A stretch of 64,000 nucleotides of DNA from Emticicia soli (GCF_037860775.1 NZ_JBBEWC010000012.1:1-64000); one strand, 5' to 3'. Counted from the stretch's first letter, positions 8,023-16,812 are shown. Notes: generated from the sequence alone by a model not told the origin. Numbers and translations: made by a program.

Positions 8023-8895
8023 TCAATAATCTCCGATAGTACCAGTAGTTACCAGTTGGTCAAGTGCTTTTTGTAATTGTTCGTCGTTTGGTGCTACGCC
8101 GTGCCATTTGTGGCTGCCCATCATGTAATCTACTCCTGCGCCCATTTCGGTTTTCATGAGTATCATAATTGGTTGGCCTTTACCTGTCAGACGTTTCGCT
8201 TTGCGAAGTCCGGCTACAACTTGTTCCATGTCGTTGCCGTCTTTTATTTCCATTACATTCCAGCCAAAAGCTTTGTACTTAGCTTTCAGGTCACGGTTGC
8301 TCATTACCTTTTCGGTTGGTCCGTCAATCTGTTGGCCGTTCAAATCTATTACTGCAATCAGATTATCTACTTTATGGTGAGGGGCCGCTTGTGCTGCTTC
8401 CCATACTTGTCCTTCTTGTTGTTCGCCATCACCCATTAAGCAATAAACCAGGTTTTTATCACCATTCAGGCGTTTTGCCAGGGCTGCGCCGATGGCTACC
8501 GAAAGCCCTTGACCTAACGAACCCGATGCAACACGGATACCCGGAAGGTGCTCGTGTGTAGTAGGGTGGCCTTGTAGTCTTGAGTCAATCTTACGGAATG
8601 TTGCCAGTTCTTTTACGTCAAAATATCCTCTACGAGCTAAGGTTGAATAAAAGACAGGCGAAATATGGCCGTTTGAAAGAAAAAATAAATCTTCACCTTT
8701 TCCGTCCATATTAAAAGATAGATAAGTGTCTTTACCTTTTCGATTGTTGATTTTCATTTGTTGAAAATATAGCGCAACAAATAAATCGGCACAACCTAGA
8801 GAGCCTCCCGGATGGCCGGACTGGCAGGCATGCACCATTCTAACAATATCCCGGCGTACTTGTACCGCAATGTCTCGTAATTCTTGGGTTTGCAT
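8023..8895 (-). CDS. Transketolase, N-terminal subunit (split enzyme)
   Basis: 290 residues, the pyrophosphate-binding domain of transketolase. HPGGSLGCADLFVALYF (about 28-44), GHISPVFYSTLARRGY, HEHLPGIRVASGSLGQGL, and the thiamine diphosphate/Mg motif GDGEQQEGQVWEAA ... NLIAVIDLNGQQ (about 156-190) are intact. It is the first gene of the operon that continues through Uma2, ATPase and DUF4276 genes to the C-terminal subunit. Two TAnnTTTG-like boxes precede it. If one transcript carries all five genes, a housekeeping promoter drives the cassette. Confidence 0.93.
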   Translation of the reverse strand: MQTQELRDIAVQVRRDIVRMVHACQSGHPGGSLGCADLFVALYFQQMKINNRKGKDTYLSFNMDGKGEDLFFLSNGHISPVFYSTLARRGYFDVKELATFRKIDSRLQGHPTTHEHLPGIRVASGSLGQGLSVAIGAALAKRLNGDKNLVYCLMGDGEQQEGQVWEAAQAAPHHKVDNLIAVIDLNGQQIDGPTEKVMSNRDLKAKYKAFGWNVMEIKDGNDMEQVVAGLRKAKRLTGKGQPIMILMKTEMGAGVDYMMGSHKWHGVAPNDEQLQKALDQLVTTGTIGDY

Positions 8896-8932
8896 TTAAA
8901 AAGATTATTAAGTGTCAAAAAAACAATTAATA

Positions 8933-8940
8933 CAAAAGTA
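8933..8940 (-). promoter_or_regulatory. Candidate promoter -7 box for the transketolase operon
   Basis: Reads TACTTTTG on the minus strand, a perfect TAnnTTTG box of the Bacteroidota primary sigma factor, 38 nt upstream of the start codon. No clear TTTG at the -33 spacing. Confidence 0.45.
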
Positions 8941-8981
8941 GTTAAGAAAATGATTAAATTGTGGTTTTGTATTAATTTTTA

Positions 8982-8989
8982 CAAAAGTA
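8982..8989 (-). promoter_or_regulatory. Second candidate -7 box for the transketolase operon
   Basis: Also TACTTTTG on the minus strand, 87 nt upstream of the gene start. No good -33 element. The rest of 8990-9160 shows no gene. Confidence 0.35.
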
Positions 8990-9164
8990 CATAATACATC
9001 TTGGTTTTTATATAAAGTATTGTCTTAAACTTAACGTTTATAGGGGAAAATAACCGTTTTCAATCAGTTTTTATCAAAATGCTATAATAATAAGCTCTCG
9101 GTTGTAGCCAATAAATCAGTCGGTCGTTGTGCTTGGTGTTTAAGAAAACAGAGATTACATAATT

Positions 9165-9198
9165 TATCTATGTGCCGATTCGGGTCGGCACATAGATA
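9165..9198 (-). terminator. Perfect 14-bp hairpin after the epoxide hydrolase gene
   Basis: TATCTATGTGCCGA and TCGGCACATAGATA pair perfectly around a 6-nt loop. It lies 70 nt beyond the epoxide hydrolase stop. There is no strong T-run, so a terminator is likely but not proven. Confidence 0.5.
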
Positions 9199-9267
9199 CA
9201 ATCTATAACCTGAGAGTTTTGTAGAGGCTATCTGATAGAGTAAAGCCAGTTTTAATCGGCATGATTA

Positions 9268-10440
9268 TTAAGAAATAGGCATGAAGAAATGCCTGATATC
9301 GTCTACTAGTAAATCAGGAACTTCCATAGCCGGGAAATGACATCCTTTATCATAAAAAGACCATCTGTCAGGTTCACCCATGAAAGAAGTGAGCTTTCTG
9401 AGCAGGGTTTCATCTTCTTTTTTACCAAAACACGCAATGGCCGACGGAACCTTAGGTGGTGTCCATTGATTGGCCTCTTGTGAATTTTCTTCACCCCAGT
9501 TAAAAGCCATATTCATATTTTCGGAGAGGATTTCAGCACTTGACGCACCCAATTGATTGAACCAGTACAAAGATACATTGGTTAACATTTGGTCAAGCCC
9601 AATAGCATCTTCTGGTAGTTCTTTGTCTTTATCGGTCCACTCTTTATATTTTTCAGCCATCCACGCCAGTTGTCCTACCGGGCTGTCGGTCAAGGCAATA
9701 CCTATTGTATTGGGTCTGGTAGCTTGTATTTCCAGATAGGCCGTACCATCTTTTTTGTATTGTTTCATTTGTTCCAGCCCGATTTTTTCGGCATCTGTCA
9801 AAGATGAATCATTGGCAGGAAACATGCCAAGCCCTGCTACTGCAAAAAAGTCGGAGTTAATATGTGTGCCTATCAAGTTATAGGGAGCAATGCCTGACAT
9901 AATGCCGGCGATACCAGCACCCATATCGCCTCCATGCACAGCAAATTTTTTGTAGCCCAGCTTATCCATTAAGGTAGCAAATGTTGTAGCAATTTTGAAC
10001 ATATTATAACCTTTAGCTACAACAGGCACCGAAAAACCAAAACCCGGAATGGAAGGAATAACAAGGTCAAAGGCTATTTGGCTGGCATCTTCAGGATTTG
10101 TAAGAGGCTCAATAATGCTAATGAAATCGGCGAATGAGCCAGGCCAGCCATGAATCAGCATCAGGGGAACTGCATTTGCTTTGGGCGATTTAATATGTAA
10201 GTAATGAATATTCTGCCCTTCAATTTCGGTAATAAAATGTGGGTATTTATTCAGCATAACTTCCTGTTTTTTCCAATCAAATTTATTCAGCCAATAGTCG
10301 GTGATATGTTTCAGGTAATCAATCGGAACGCCCTTTTTCCAGCCGTTTTGTACGTTTTGCATTGGCCATCGGGTATTGGCAAGTCTTTGGTTGAGGTAAG
10401 CAATGTCTTTGTCGGAGATTTGAATTTTGAATTGTCGCAT
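9268..10440 (-). CDS. Epoxide hydrolase family protein (EHN plus alpha/beta hydrolase)
   Basis: 390 residues from the ATG at 10440. This start gives MRQFKIQISDKDIAYLNQRL, the conserved start of the epoxide-hydrolase N-terminal (EHN) domain. A longer in-frame extension to 10512 is unconserved-looking. EHN domain covers about 1-105, then an alpha/beta hydrolase core with the oxyanion motif HGWPGS (about 118-123), the nucleophile Asp in VHGGDMGAG (about 190), and the late His in KGCHFPAMEVP. It likely opens epoxide rings of hydrophobic substrates in the cytosol. It lies directly behind a Crp/Fnr-type regulator (86-nt gap) and may be controlled by it; that is inference. Confidence 0.87.
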   Translation of the reverse strand: MRQFKIQISDKDIAYLNQRLANTRWPMQNVQNGWKKGVPIDYLKHITDYWLNKFDWKKQEVMLNKYPHFITEIEGQNIHYLHIKSPKANAVPLMLIHGWPGSFADFISIIEPLTNPEDASQIAFDLVIPSIPGFGFSVPVVAKGYNMFKIATTFATLMDKLGYKKFAVHGGDMGAGIAGIMSGIAPYNLIGTHINSDFFAVAGLGMFPANDSSLTDAEKIGLEQMKQYKKDGTAYLEIQATRPNTIGIALTDSPVGQLAWMAEKYKEWTDKDKELPEDAIGLDQMLTNVSLYWFNQLGASSAEILSENMNMAFNWGEENSQEANQWTPPKVPSAIACFGKKEDETLLRKLTSFMGEPDRWSFYDKGCHFPAMEVPDLLVDDIRHFFMPIS

Positions 10441-10525
10441 GATTTTGAATGTTGAATGTGAAACAGATAACATTACAAAGGTCGGCACCATGCATCCGAC
10501 AGACGATAACAATTGTTAATAAATA

Positions 10526-11062
10526 CTACCTTCTGTTTCTGATTCTACTCAGAGAAACCGAGGTGATACCCAGAAAAGAAGCAATGTAATGCTGGGGTAT
10601 CCGTTGGAGAATTTGAGGGTGTTGTTCCAGCAATTCCTTGTATCTTTCTTCGGGGCTATTTTTGATTCGAGAAAGAAATAGTTTTTCGACCGACAGTAGC
10701 CTTTGAACTGTCTGCTCTTCCAATGCCTCCTTAATTAAGGGCGAAGCTGCGATAATCTCGGAATAGTCTTTCTGGGTGAGCGTATGTATAATGGAAGGCT
10801 CAAGGCTCTCGATTGAATAAAGACTTGGTTGGTTGTAACGGAAACTTTCTGCCGAGGAAATAGCCTCGCCTTCGAAGAAAAACTGAAAAGTAATATCTTT
10901 GCCATCTTTATTGAAAGAGAGCCTGAGGCATCCTCTTTCAATAAAGTAAACCTTTCTGGCAACTTCGCCCTCATTGAGCAGTACTGTTTTTGCAGGTATT
11001 TCCTGCTGCCTGAACAAGTGGCTGAATTTACCCCATTCAGCCTGTATAGATTGGTCTGTCAT
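10526..11062 (-). CDS. Crp/Fnr-family transcriptional regulator
   Basis: 178 residues with an N-terminal cyclic-nucleotide-binding-like beta-barrel (about 10-120: EGEVARKVYFIERGCLRLSF ... FFEGEAISSAESF) and a C-terminal winged helix ending in IPQHYIASFLGITSVSLSRIR (about 157-177). The phosphate-binding PRSAT-type motif of true cAMP binders is absent (YNQPSLYSIESL instead), so it probably does not bind cAMP. It sits upstream of the epoxide hydrolase on the same strand. The ligand is unknown. Confidence 0.85.
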   Translation of the reverse strand: MTDQSIQAEWGKFSHLFRQQEIPAKTVLLNEGEVARKVYFIERGCLRLSFNKDGKDITFQFFFEGEAISSAESFRYNQPSLYSIESLEPSIIHTLTQKDYSEIIAASPLIKEALEEQTVQRLLSVEKLFLSRIKNSPEERYKELLEQHPQILQRIPQHYIASFLGITSVSLSRIRNRR

Positions 11063-11087
11063 GAATTTTGTTTAATTCAAACCCAAT

Positions 11088-11537
11088 TTACTTCAATATC
11101 TGCTGAGTGTGGTTTTTTGAATCAACTTTTGAGATTATTTCTTCAATAATACCGTTTTCGTCAATGATAAAAGTTGTACGAAACACGCCCATATACTTGC
11201 GCCCATACAATTGTTTTTCGCCCCAAACGCCAAAATCTTCGGCTATTTTATGTTCGGGGTCGCTTAGTAAATCGAAAGGCAGATTATACTTTGCAATAAA
11301 TTTCTGGTGCGATTTCTCGCTGTCTACACTTATGCCTAGCACCACATAACCTTTTGCCAGAAGTGCTTCATAATTATCTCTTAAATTACAGGCTTCTGCG
11401 GTGCAGGTGGGGGTATTGTCTTTCGGATAAAAGTATAAAACTATTTTTTTGCCTTTAAAATCGTTCAGGTCAATTTCATCGCCGTTTTGATTTTTTGCCT
11501 TTAGCTGCGGAGCCGGATTTCCTACGTGCAGGTGCAT
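11088..11537 (-). CDS. bcp: Thioredoxin-dependent thiol peroxidase, Bcp/PrxQ type
   Basis: 149 residues from the ATG at 11537 (MHLHVGNPAPQL), matching the usual Bcp start; ATGs at 11579 and 11582 would add an unconserved Asn/Lys/Gln-rich leader. The peroxidatic site is PTCTAEACNLRD (about 44-55), with the resolving cysteine five residues later as in PrxQ-type enzymes. GVFRTTFIIDENG closes the fold. The enzyme reduces hydroperoxides in the cytoplasm at the expense of thioredoxin. The chosen start lies inside the 3' end of the M23 peptidase gene, giving a 62-nt overlap in another frame, so translation is probably coupled. Confidence 0.9.
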   Translation of the reverse strand: MHLHVGNPAPQLKAKNQNGDEIDLNDFKGKKIVLYFYPKDNTPTCTAEACNLRDNYEALLAKGYVVLGISVDSEKSHQKFIAKYNLPFDLLSDPEHKIAEDFGVWGEKQLYGRKYMGVFRTTFIIDENGIIEEIISKVDSKNHTQQILK

Positions 11538-13533
11538 GTGTCTTTTTTGGTTTGTTTGTTTGTTGTTTAATATACTCATCAATATTAACCTGATAAGTAC
11601 CTACATTGCCTACATTATCTGTAACCTCTAATCTTAAGTTTCCACTAAATGTTTGCTCTGGGTCGAGCTTGATAGACCATATTTTGTTGCTTTTGTATTC
11701 ATAATCCATCAGCACCCATTGGTCGTTTACATAGCAATTGAAGTTCTTGATACCTGAGAGGTTATCTGAAATAAGGAAACTCAGGTAATCGGAACTAATA
11801 CGGGACGGGCGTATGGTTGGTGCTTCGTTGTCGCTGATTAGCTGAAAAGCACCCAAGCGACGGGTTTTAAACTGAATAGCACTGCCAACCCATGTGCCGC
11901 CCAGATAAGAGCGACCGCTGCTAATATCGTAAACCCCTGTTTTAGGCGACATTGAGATGCCAGAGGGTGTCCATAAGACAGTAATCATATCTTTCAGCGG
12001 CGTTTTTTCATTGTTAATCGCCAGGCGAGTGCCGCTTAATGAGGTAGAAAGATAGAGCGTATCGTATAATGCATTATTGAAATCAATGCGTAGGTTAGGC
12101 TCGGTATAAAACTGCCCTACTTGCGGTAATACCTCTTTTTTGATACCAATCAGTGCCGAACTGTTATCAACCTGTGCAAAGTCGGCAATGCCCTTGTTTA
12201 AATCATACAAATACACGGCTTCTTTGCTGGCAATGTACGATAATGGCACTTTGGTCGGAACACCCTTGTTCTGTAAAACCGCAAACGGTGCAGTAGTATT
12301 TTTAGCCCTGATAGCCAACGTATTTTCGGTAATAGAAGTTGAAATATTGCCTGCAAAAACGCTCTCTTCAGCTACAGATGTGGCCTCGTCGTTTTCCTGA
12401 AGAACAGCAGGTGCGCCTTGAATAGAAAACGAGAGTGTTGATGTATTGCCGTAGGTGTCTCGTACCTTTACATAGACGCTGTGTAACTGATTATCGTTGA
12501 TAAATATTTTACCGTTGTTTACATCGGTTTCGTAGATAGTGATGCGGTTACCATCGGCTACATAACACTTATGAATGCGCACACCGTTGGTTTGCGACAA
12601 CTCGTAATCTATATGCACGTTAATATCTTTCGAAACATCGAAAGGCATTTTTTCTAGGTTGAATTTATAGGTGCTTTTACCGTCAACCTCTACTTCGAGC
12701 TGGGTAATTCCGAGCCTGAAAGGAGACGTATTACTGCGGTCGTAGGTATTGAGTTCAAGACCGATAATGCCTTGTGCTTTTACGATGGCAGGCAACACAT
12801 AGTCGCCACCGGCCGAGCGTTTGGGTGTCATAGAAACCCTGCCAAATTCGCCATTTACCCGTGAATAAGCATTTAGGGTTTTTAGTACTACTTTTTCTAT
12901 TACTGGGGCTTGTGAGTCTACAATTTCGGGGAAACCGAATTTCATTGGGTTAATGGCATTTTCAAGCGCATCACGGATTTCGAAATGTAGGTGAGGGCCA
13001 CCCGATGCACCCGTATTACCCGAAATAGCCACCACTTCGCCCTTGCGGACTTTTATTTCATTTGGGCCGGGCGTGAGTTCTATTTCCCATACTTTCTGGC
13101 TGTATTCACGCTGGCGCACATACTCTTCAATAACCGTATTATAATTTTTTAAATGGCCGTAAACAGTAGTATAGCCATTTGGGTGGGTTATGTACAACAC
13201 ATTGCCATAGCCGCCACGCATTACCCTGATACGAGACACATAGCCATCGGCAGCGGCATAAACACTCAGCCCCTCGGCTCCACCAGTGCGGATATCAAGC
13301 CCTGCATGGAAGTGGTTGGTACGGAGGTCGCCAAAACCACCTGACAGAGAAGCCTGCTTGCCCGGTTGTATCGGAAACATAAAGTAGCCTTTCGGGAATT
13401 GCTCTTTGGCTGCGGCATTGTTGTCTCTCTGGGCATAAGAGCTCGTAAGAGAAGCATCCGAAACCAGATAAACAATCAATAAGACTGCACTTAAAACTCT
13501 TGTGATAATCATGGATTTATTATTATTCATCAC
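11476..13533 (-). CDS. M23 (LytM-type) zinc metallopeptidase, secreted
   Basis: 685 residues with a signal peptide (about 7-35). The peptidase domain lies near the N-terminus rather than the C-terminus: GGFGDLRTNHFHAGLDIRTG (about 65-84) gives the HxxxD zinc ligands, and GGPHLHFEIRD (about 178-188) the HxH ligand. The following roughly 450 residues look like several beta-sandwich domains. The extreme C-terminus is very basic (APARRKSGSAAKGKKSKRR) and is encoded where the gene overlaps bcp. The family cleaves peptidoglycan cross-bridges; substrate here is inferred. A homologous arrangement, with N-terminal LytM and a long tail, is common in Bacteroidota. Confidence 0.88.
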   Translation of the reverse strand: MMNNNKSMIITRVLSAVLLIVYLVSDASLTSSYAQRDNNAAAKEQFPKGYFMFPIQPGKQASLSGGFGDLRTNHFHAGLDIRTGGAEGLSVYAAADGYVSRIRVMRGGYGNVLYITHPNGYTTVYGHLKNYNTVIEEYVRQREYSQKVWEIELTPGPNEIKVRKGEVVAISGNTGASGGPHLHFEIRDALENAINPMKFGFPEIVDSQAPVIEKVVLKTLNAYSRVNGEFGRVSMTPKRSAGGDYVLPAIVKAQGIIGLELNTYDRSNTSPFRLGITQLEVEVDGKSTYKFNLEKMPFDVSKDINVHIDYELSQTNGVRIHKCYVADGNRITIYETDVNNGKIFINDNQLHSVYVKVRDTYGNTSTLSFSIQGAPAVLQENDEATSVAEESVFAGNISTSITENTLAIRAKNTTAPFAVLQNKGVPTKVPLSYIASKEAVYLYDLNKGIADFAQVDNSSALIGIKKEVLPQVGQFYTEPNLRIDFNNALYDTLYLSTSLSGTRLAINNEKTPLKDMITVLWTPSGISMSPKTGVYDISSGRSYLGGTWVGSAIQFKTRRLGAFQLISDNEAPTIRPSRISSDYLSFLISDNLSGIKNFNCYVNDQWVLMDYEYKSNKIWSIKLDPEQTFSGNLRLEVTDNVGNVGTYQVNIDEYIKQQTNKPKKTHAPARRKSGSAAKGKKSKRR

Positions 13534-13716
13534 GTATTTGTAAGGGTTTGGTGGATATGGGCATACAACAATGCCTGTTGAATCAATAAACTCTAATTAG
13601 CATGGATTGTTCGATATGATAAACAGGCGGTGTTCGTCTTTTTTAAGATGAACGCTGGGGAGGATATATTAATAATTGCGTTATTGACGAACAATAATTA
13701 AGATAAGTGATATTAT

Positions 13717-13908
13717 AAAAAAAGACCCCATCCCCAACCCTTCCCCAACAGTGGGGAAGGGAGATAAAAGCTCCTCTATATACTGTCAGTAAAGAAGAAT
13801 TTAGCGGTATTAGCACCAAGTAATATTTTGTATACTTTTCTTTTAGAATTTCTACTTTTTGCTCCCTTCCCCACTGTTGGGGAAGGGTTGGGGATGGGGT
13901 CTTTTTTT
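13717..13908. repeat. R2-family element with 45-bp perfect inverted repeats
   Basis: Positions 13717-13761 and 13864-13908 are exact reverse complements over 45 bp, beginning with seven A and ending with seven T. Each arm contains CCTTCCCCAACAGTGGGGAA. The 102-bp centre is AT-rich. It fills most of the 13534-13991 spacer, which holds no gene, and could terminate transcription in both directions. Confidence 0.9.
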
Positions 13909-13991
13909 AACAGCCTCCTTTATAAATAGTATATCTTCCTGCCAATGCTTATATCTTAAAAAACAATTGTCTTTTTCGCTTATTCTTACTC

Positions 13992-14618
13992 TTATTTTAC
14001 TTCAAACTCAAGCATTTTTTCGCCTTCAATAAAGGCACTTAGTTTGTCGCCTACTTTTACAGGGCCAACGCCAGCGGGTGTGCCTGTAAAAATAATGTCG
14101 CCAGTTTTGAGGGTAAAATATTTTGATACAAACGAGATGATGTAATCGAACGAAAAAAGCATCAAAGACGTATTGCCTTGCTGACGAGTTTGTGTCTCAC
14201 CGTTAGCGTCGGTAACATCCAGATTGAAATTTAGATTTTTTAAATCAGCAAACTTCGATTTAGATACAAACTCCGAAACAGGTGCCGAGCCGTTGAATCC
14301 TTTGGCTAAATCCCACGGTAAACCCTTCGCTTTTAGCTTCGATTGTAGGTCACGGGCTGTGAAATCTATGCCGATACCTATTTCGTCATAATATTTGTGT
14401 GCAAATTTTTCCTCAATGTTTTTACCCATTTTGTTGATTTTAAGCAAGATTTCAACTTCATGATGAATATCTTTCGAAAAATCAGGATAATAAAAAGGCT
14501 CTCCGTTTTTAGAAACAGCCGTATCGGGCTTTGTGAAGATTACCGGCTCATCTGGACGTTCGTTATTTAATTCTTTGATATGTTCGGCGTAATTTCGGCC
14601 AATTGCGATAATTTTCAT
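13992..14618 (-). CDS. Fumarylacetoacetate hydrolase (FAH) family protein
   Basis: 208 residues, a single FAH catalytic domain. The start MKIIAIGRNYAEHIKEL is the family N-terminus. HHEVEILLKI (about 52-61) carries the acidic metal ligands, with further motifs GIGIDFTARDLQ (about 76-87), LPWDLAKGFNGSAPVSEF and ILFSFDYIISFVSKYFTLKTGDIIFTGTP-like segments. Members hydrolyse or decarboxylate acyl-pyruvates and oxaloacetate. This small size is closest to the acylpyruvase/oxaloacetate-decarboxylase type (FAHD1-like). Divergent from the M48 gene at 14851. Substrate uncertain. Confidence 0.87.
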   Translation of the reverse strand: MKIIAIGRNYAEHIKELNNERPDEPVIFTKPDTAVSKNGEPFYYPDFSKDIHHEVEILLKINKMGKNIEEKFAHKYYDEIGIGIDFTARDLQSKLKAKGLPWDLAKGFNGSAPVSEFVSKSKFADLKNLNFNLDVTDANGETQTRQQGNTSLMLFSFDYIISFVSKYFTLKTGDIIFTGTPAGVGPVKVGDKLSAFIEGEKMLEFEVK

Positions 14619-14652
14619 ACGATAAAAGCAGACTCTAAAGTTTAGATTTTGG

Positions 14653-14682
14653 TTTGAGTTATTTAATTTTTCTGTACTTTTG
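14653..14682 (+). promoter_or_regulatory. Bacteroidota-type promoter for the M48 gene
   Basis: TTTG (14653-14656), 18 nt, then TACTTTTG (14675-14682) matches the TTTG/TAnnTTTG consensus. It leaves a leader of about 165 nt before the start at 14851. Confidence 0.65.
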
Positions 14683-14850
14683 GGGCTCCCAACATTACGG
14701 AAATTTTACAAAAATAGGCAATTTTACTATTTCGCTTACAGATAATGGTCTGATTTTTTAGACTTTATCTGAAAATAAATATTTGTGATTTCGTTATATT
14801 CTCAACTATTTACGTCTAAAAAAAACGAGAACTAAATTTACTATAATACG

Positions 14851-15687
14851 ATGAAAACCTTATTGAAATCTTCGGTAGCTGCTTGTTTATTATTCACATT
14901 AATCTGGTCTTGCCAGAAAGTACCACTTACCGGCCGTAACCAGTTTGTAGGCTTGGTTTCAAACGACCAGATGATACAAATGAGTTTTGCCGAGTACAAG
15001 GGCTTTATGGATACCTCGAAGGTAGTACCTGCCAACAATAACGATGCTGCAATGATTGCCAGAGTGGGCGGAAGAATAAAGACTGCTGTTGAGAATTATT
15101 TGATTCAGAACAATTACAGCGAGGTAATTAACGGTTACCAGTGGGAGTTTAAACTGGTACAAAGCAAAGAAGTAAATGCCTGGTGTATGCCGGGTGGCAA
15201 GGTTTGTTTTTATACAGGTATTTTGCCAATCTGTAAAGATGAAGCAGGTGTAGCAGTAGTAATGGGCCACGAAATTGCCCACGCTATTGCGAGCCACGGC
15301 CGTGAGCGTATGAGCCAGGCAATGGCCGCACAAGGTATAACAGCAATTGGTGCCGCAGGTGCAGGAATCTATACCGGAAACCAACAAGTGATGGATCTTG
15401 TAGGACAAGTATTAGGGGTAGGAGCAACTGTTGGTTATGTATTGCCTAATAGCCGTAAACAAGAGTCGGAAGCAGATAAATTAGGTTTGATTTTTATGGC
15501 AATGGCCGGCTACGACCCATCGAATGCAGTGGCTTTCTGGCAAAGAATGGCTGAGGCTGGTAAAAACTCACAAAAACCACCAAAATTGCTTTCAACCCAC
15601 CCTGCTGACGAAGACCGTATTGCAGACTTGAAAAAGCAATTGCCACAAGCACAGAAATATTATACTTCGTATGCAAGTAAAAGATAA
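14851..15687 (+). CDS. M48-family metalloprotease, lipoprotein
   Basis: 278 residues with a lipoprotein signal (LIWSC, lipidated Cys21). The zinc site is HEIAHAIASH (H140, E141, H144), with the third ligand in SRKQESEAD (about 201-209). No multi-spanning membrane part is seen, so it is a periplasmic, membrane-tethered peptidase of the LoiP/BepA type rather than HtpX. Likely role in outer-membrane protein quality control (inferred from family). It has its own promoter and a rho-independent terminator directly behind it, so it is monocistronic. Confidence 0.92.
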   Translation: MKTLLKSSVAACLLFTLIWSCQKVPLTGRNQFVGLVSNDQMIQMSFAEYKGFMDTSKVVPANNNDAAMIARVGGRIKTAVENYLIQNNYSEVINGYQWEFKLVQSKEVNAWCMPGGKVCFYTGILPICKDEAGVAVVMGHEIAHAIASHGRERMSQAMAAQGITAIGAAGAGIYTGNQQVMDLVGQVLGVGATVGYVLPNSRKQESEADKLGLIFMAMAGYDPSNAVAFWQRMAEAGKNSQKPPKLLSTHPADEDRIADLKKQLPQAQKYYTSYASKR

Positions 15688-15715
15688 TTGTTGATTTTAT
15701 AAATCATCATAATAG

Positions 15716-15750
15716 AAGGGTACTGATTTTCGAGTCAGTACCCTTTTTTG
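15716..15750 (+). terminator. Rho-independent terminator of the M48 gene
   Basis: AAGGGTACTGA and TCAGTACCCTT pair around ATTTTCGAG-type loop bases, followed by a T-run, 29 nt after the stop codon. Confidence 0.92.
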
Positions 15751-15796
15751 TTTTTTAATAATTAAGGGAGTAGAGCCTGTTTTCTAGATCGTACAC

Positions 15797-15825
15797 GTAG
15801 AGACAGGGCACTGCCCTGTCTCTAC
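15797..15825. repeat. R4-family palindrome (GTAGAGACAGGGCA)
   Basis: Perfect 14-bp arms GTAGAGACAGGGCA / TGCCCTGTCTCTAC around a single C. Related short palindromes with (G)TAGAGAC arms are at 46526 and 53893. The rest of the 15688-16014 spacer holds the M48 terminator and the SDR promoter. Confidence 0.8.
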
Positions 15826-15933
15826 CCAATTGAATATTTTTTAAACGATTATTATCTAATGTATCCTAAGGGAATTGTATTTCTCTGAAATAATTATTCT
15901 ACAAAGCAGAATTAAAATCATGCTACAAAAAAA

Positions 15934-15964
15934 TTTGTAAAGATTTTTTCTTTCATTACTTTTG
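15934..15964 (+). promoter_or_regulatory. Bacteroidota-type promoter for the SDR gene
   Basis: TTTG (15934-15937), 19 nt, TACTTTTG (15957-15964): an exact match to the consensus with the ideal spacing, 50 nt upstream of the ATG at 16015. Confidence 0.75.
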
Positions 15965-16014
15965 CTTGTATAGACAAGTTGCTTGTTTGATTGATTAAAC
16001 GTCGGTAAAATAAG

Positions 16015-16794
16015 ATGCTAAGAAACAAGAAAATAGTTATTATTGGTGGCACAACGGGCCTTGGTTTATCGGCTGCCAAAGCCTTTGTAAAAAGTGGGGC
16101 AAAAGTAGTAGTAGTTGGTCGGAATCCTGAAAGTTGTGTGGCTGCCGAAATAGAACTGGGCGAAAATGCACGGGCCATGAGTGGCGATGCCGCCAACCCC
16201 GATACCGCTACCAAAGCCATAGATTTAGCTATACAAGATTTTGGCGGTTTTGATGGACTTTACCATGTAGCAGGCGGCAGCGGACGCAAATTTGGTGATG
16301 GCCCACTACACGAAATATCTTTAGATGGCTGGAACAAAACCTTTGAATTGAATCTTACTAGCCTGATGCTTTCAAATCAGGCGGCTATCCGTAAGTTTCT
16401 GGAACTCGGTAAGGGTGGTACTATTCTTAATATGGGTTCGGTGTTGGGTGTTTCGCCATCGCCGAAGTATTTTTCAACCCATGCTTATGCTGCTACTAAA
16501 TCGGCAATTATTGGGTTTTCTAAATCTATTGCGGCTTATTATGCGCCCGATAATATCAGAATAAACGTATTGGCTCCGGCTTTGGTAGAAACGCCTATGT
16601 CGCAACGAGCATCAAAAGATGAAGTAATTCTGGATTTTGTGAAAACCAAGCAGCCTTTAGATGGTGGGAGAAACGGACAAGCAAGTGATTTGGATGGTGC
16701 TGCCGTGTATTTTATGTCTGATAGCTCAAAATTCACTACGGGACAAGCGCTTTTTGTTGATGGTGGTTGGGGAGTGAGTGAGGGGCAGTACTAA
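16015..16794 (+). CDS. SDR-family oxidoreductase
   Basis: 259 residues, classical short-chain dehydrogenase/reductase. The nucleotide-binding GGTTGLGLSAAKAF (about 11-24), VVVVGRNPES (about 33-42, suggesting NADP preference through the Arg), the catalytic Ser in LNMGSVLG, and YAATKSA (YxxxK, about 160-166) are visible. The C-terminus DGGWGVSEG is typical of FabG-like enzymes. Substrate cannot be read from the sequence. An R3 repeat separates it from the sugar operon downstream, so co-transcription is possible but uncertain. Confidence 0.87.
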   Translation: MLRNKKIVIIGGTTGLGLSAAKAFVKSGAKVVVVGRNPESCVAAEIELGENARAMSGDAANPDTATKAIDLAIQDFGGFDGLYHVAGGSGRKFGDGPLHEISLDGWNKTFELNLTSLMLSNQAAIRKFLELGKGGTILNMGSVLGVSPSPKYFSTHAYAATKSAIIGFSKSIAAYYAPDNIRINVLAPALVETPMSQRASKDEVILDFVKTKQPLDGGRNGQASDLDGAAVYFMSDSSKFTTGQALFVDGGWGVSEGQY

Positions 16795-16812
16795 TTTGAC
16801 AAACTATTTTAT

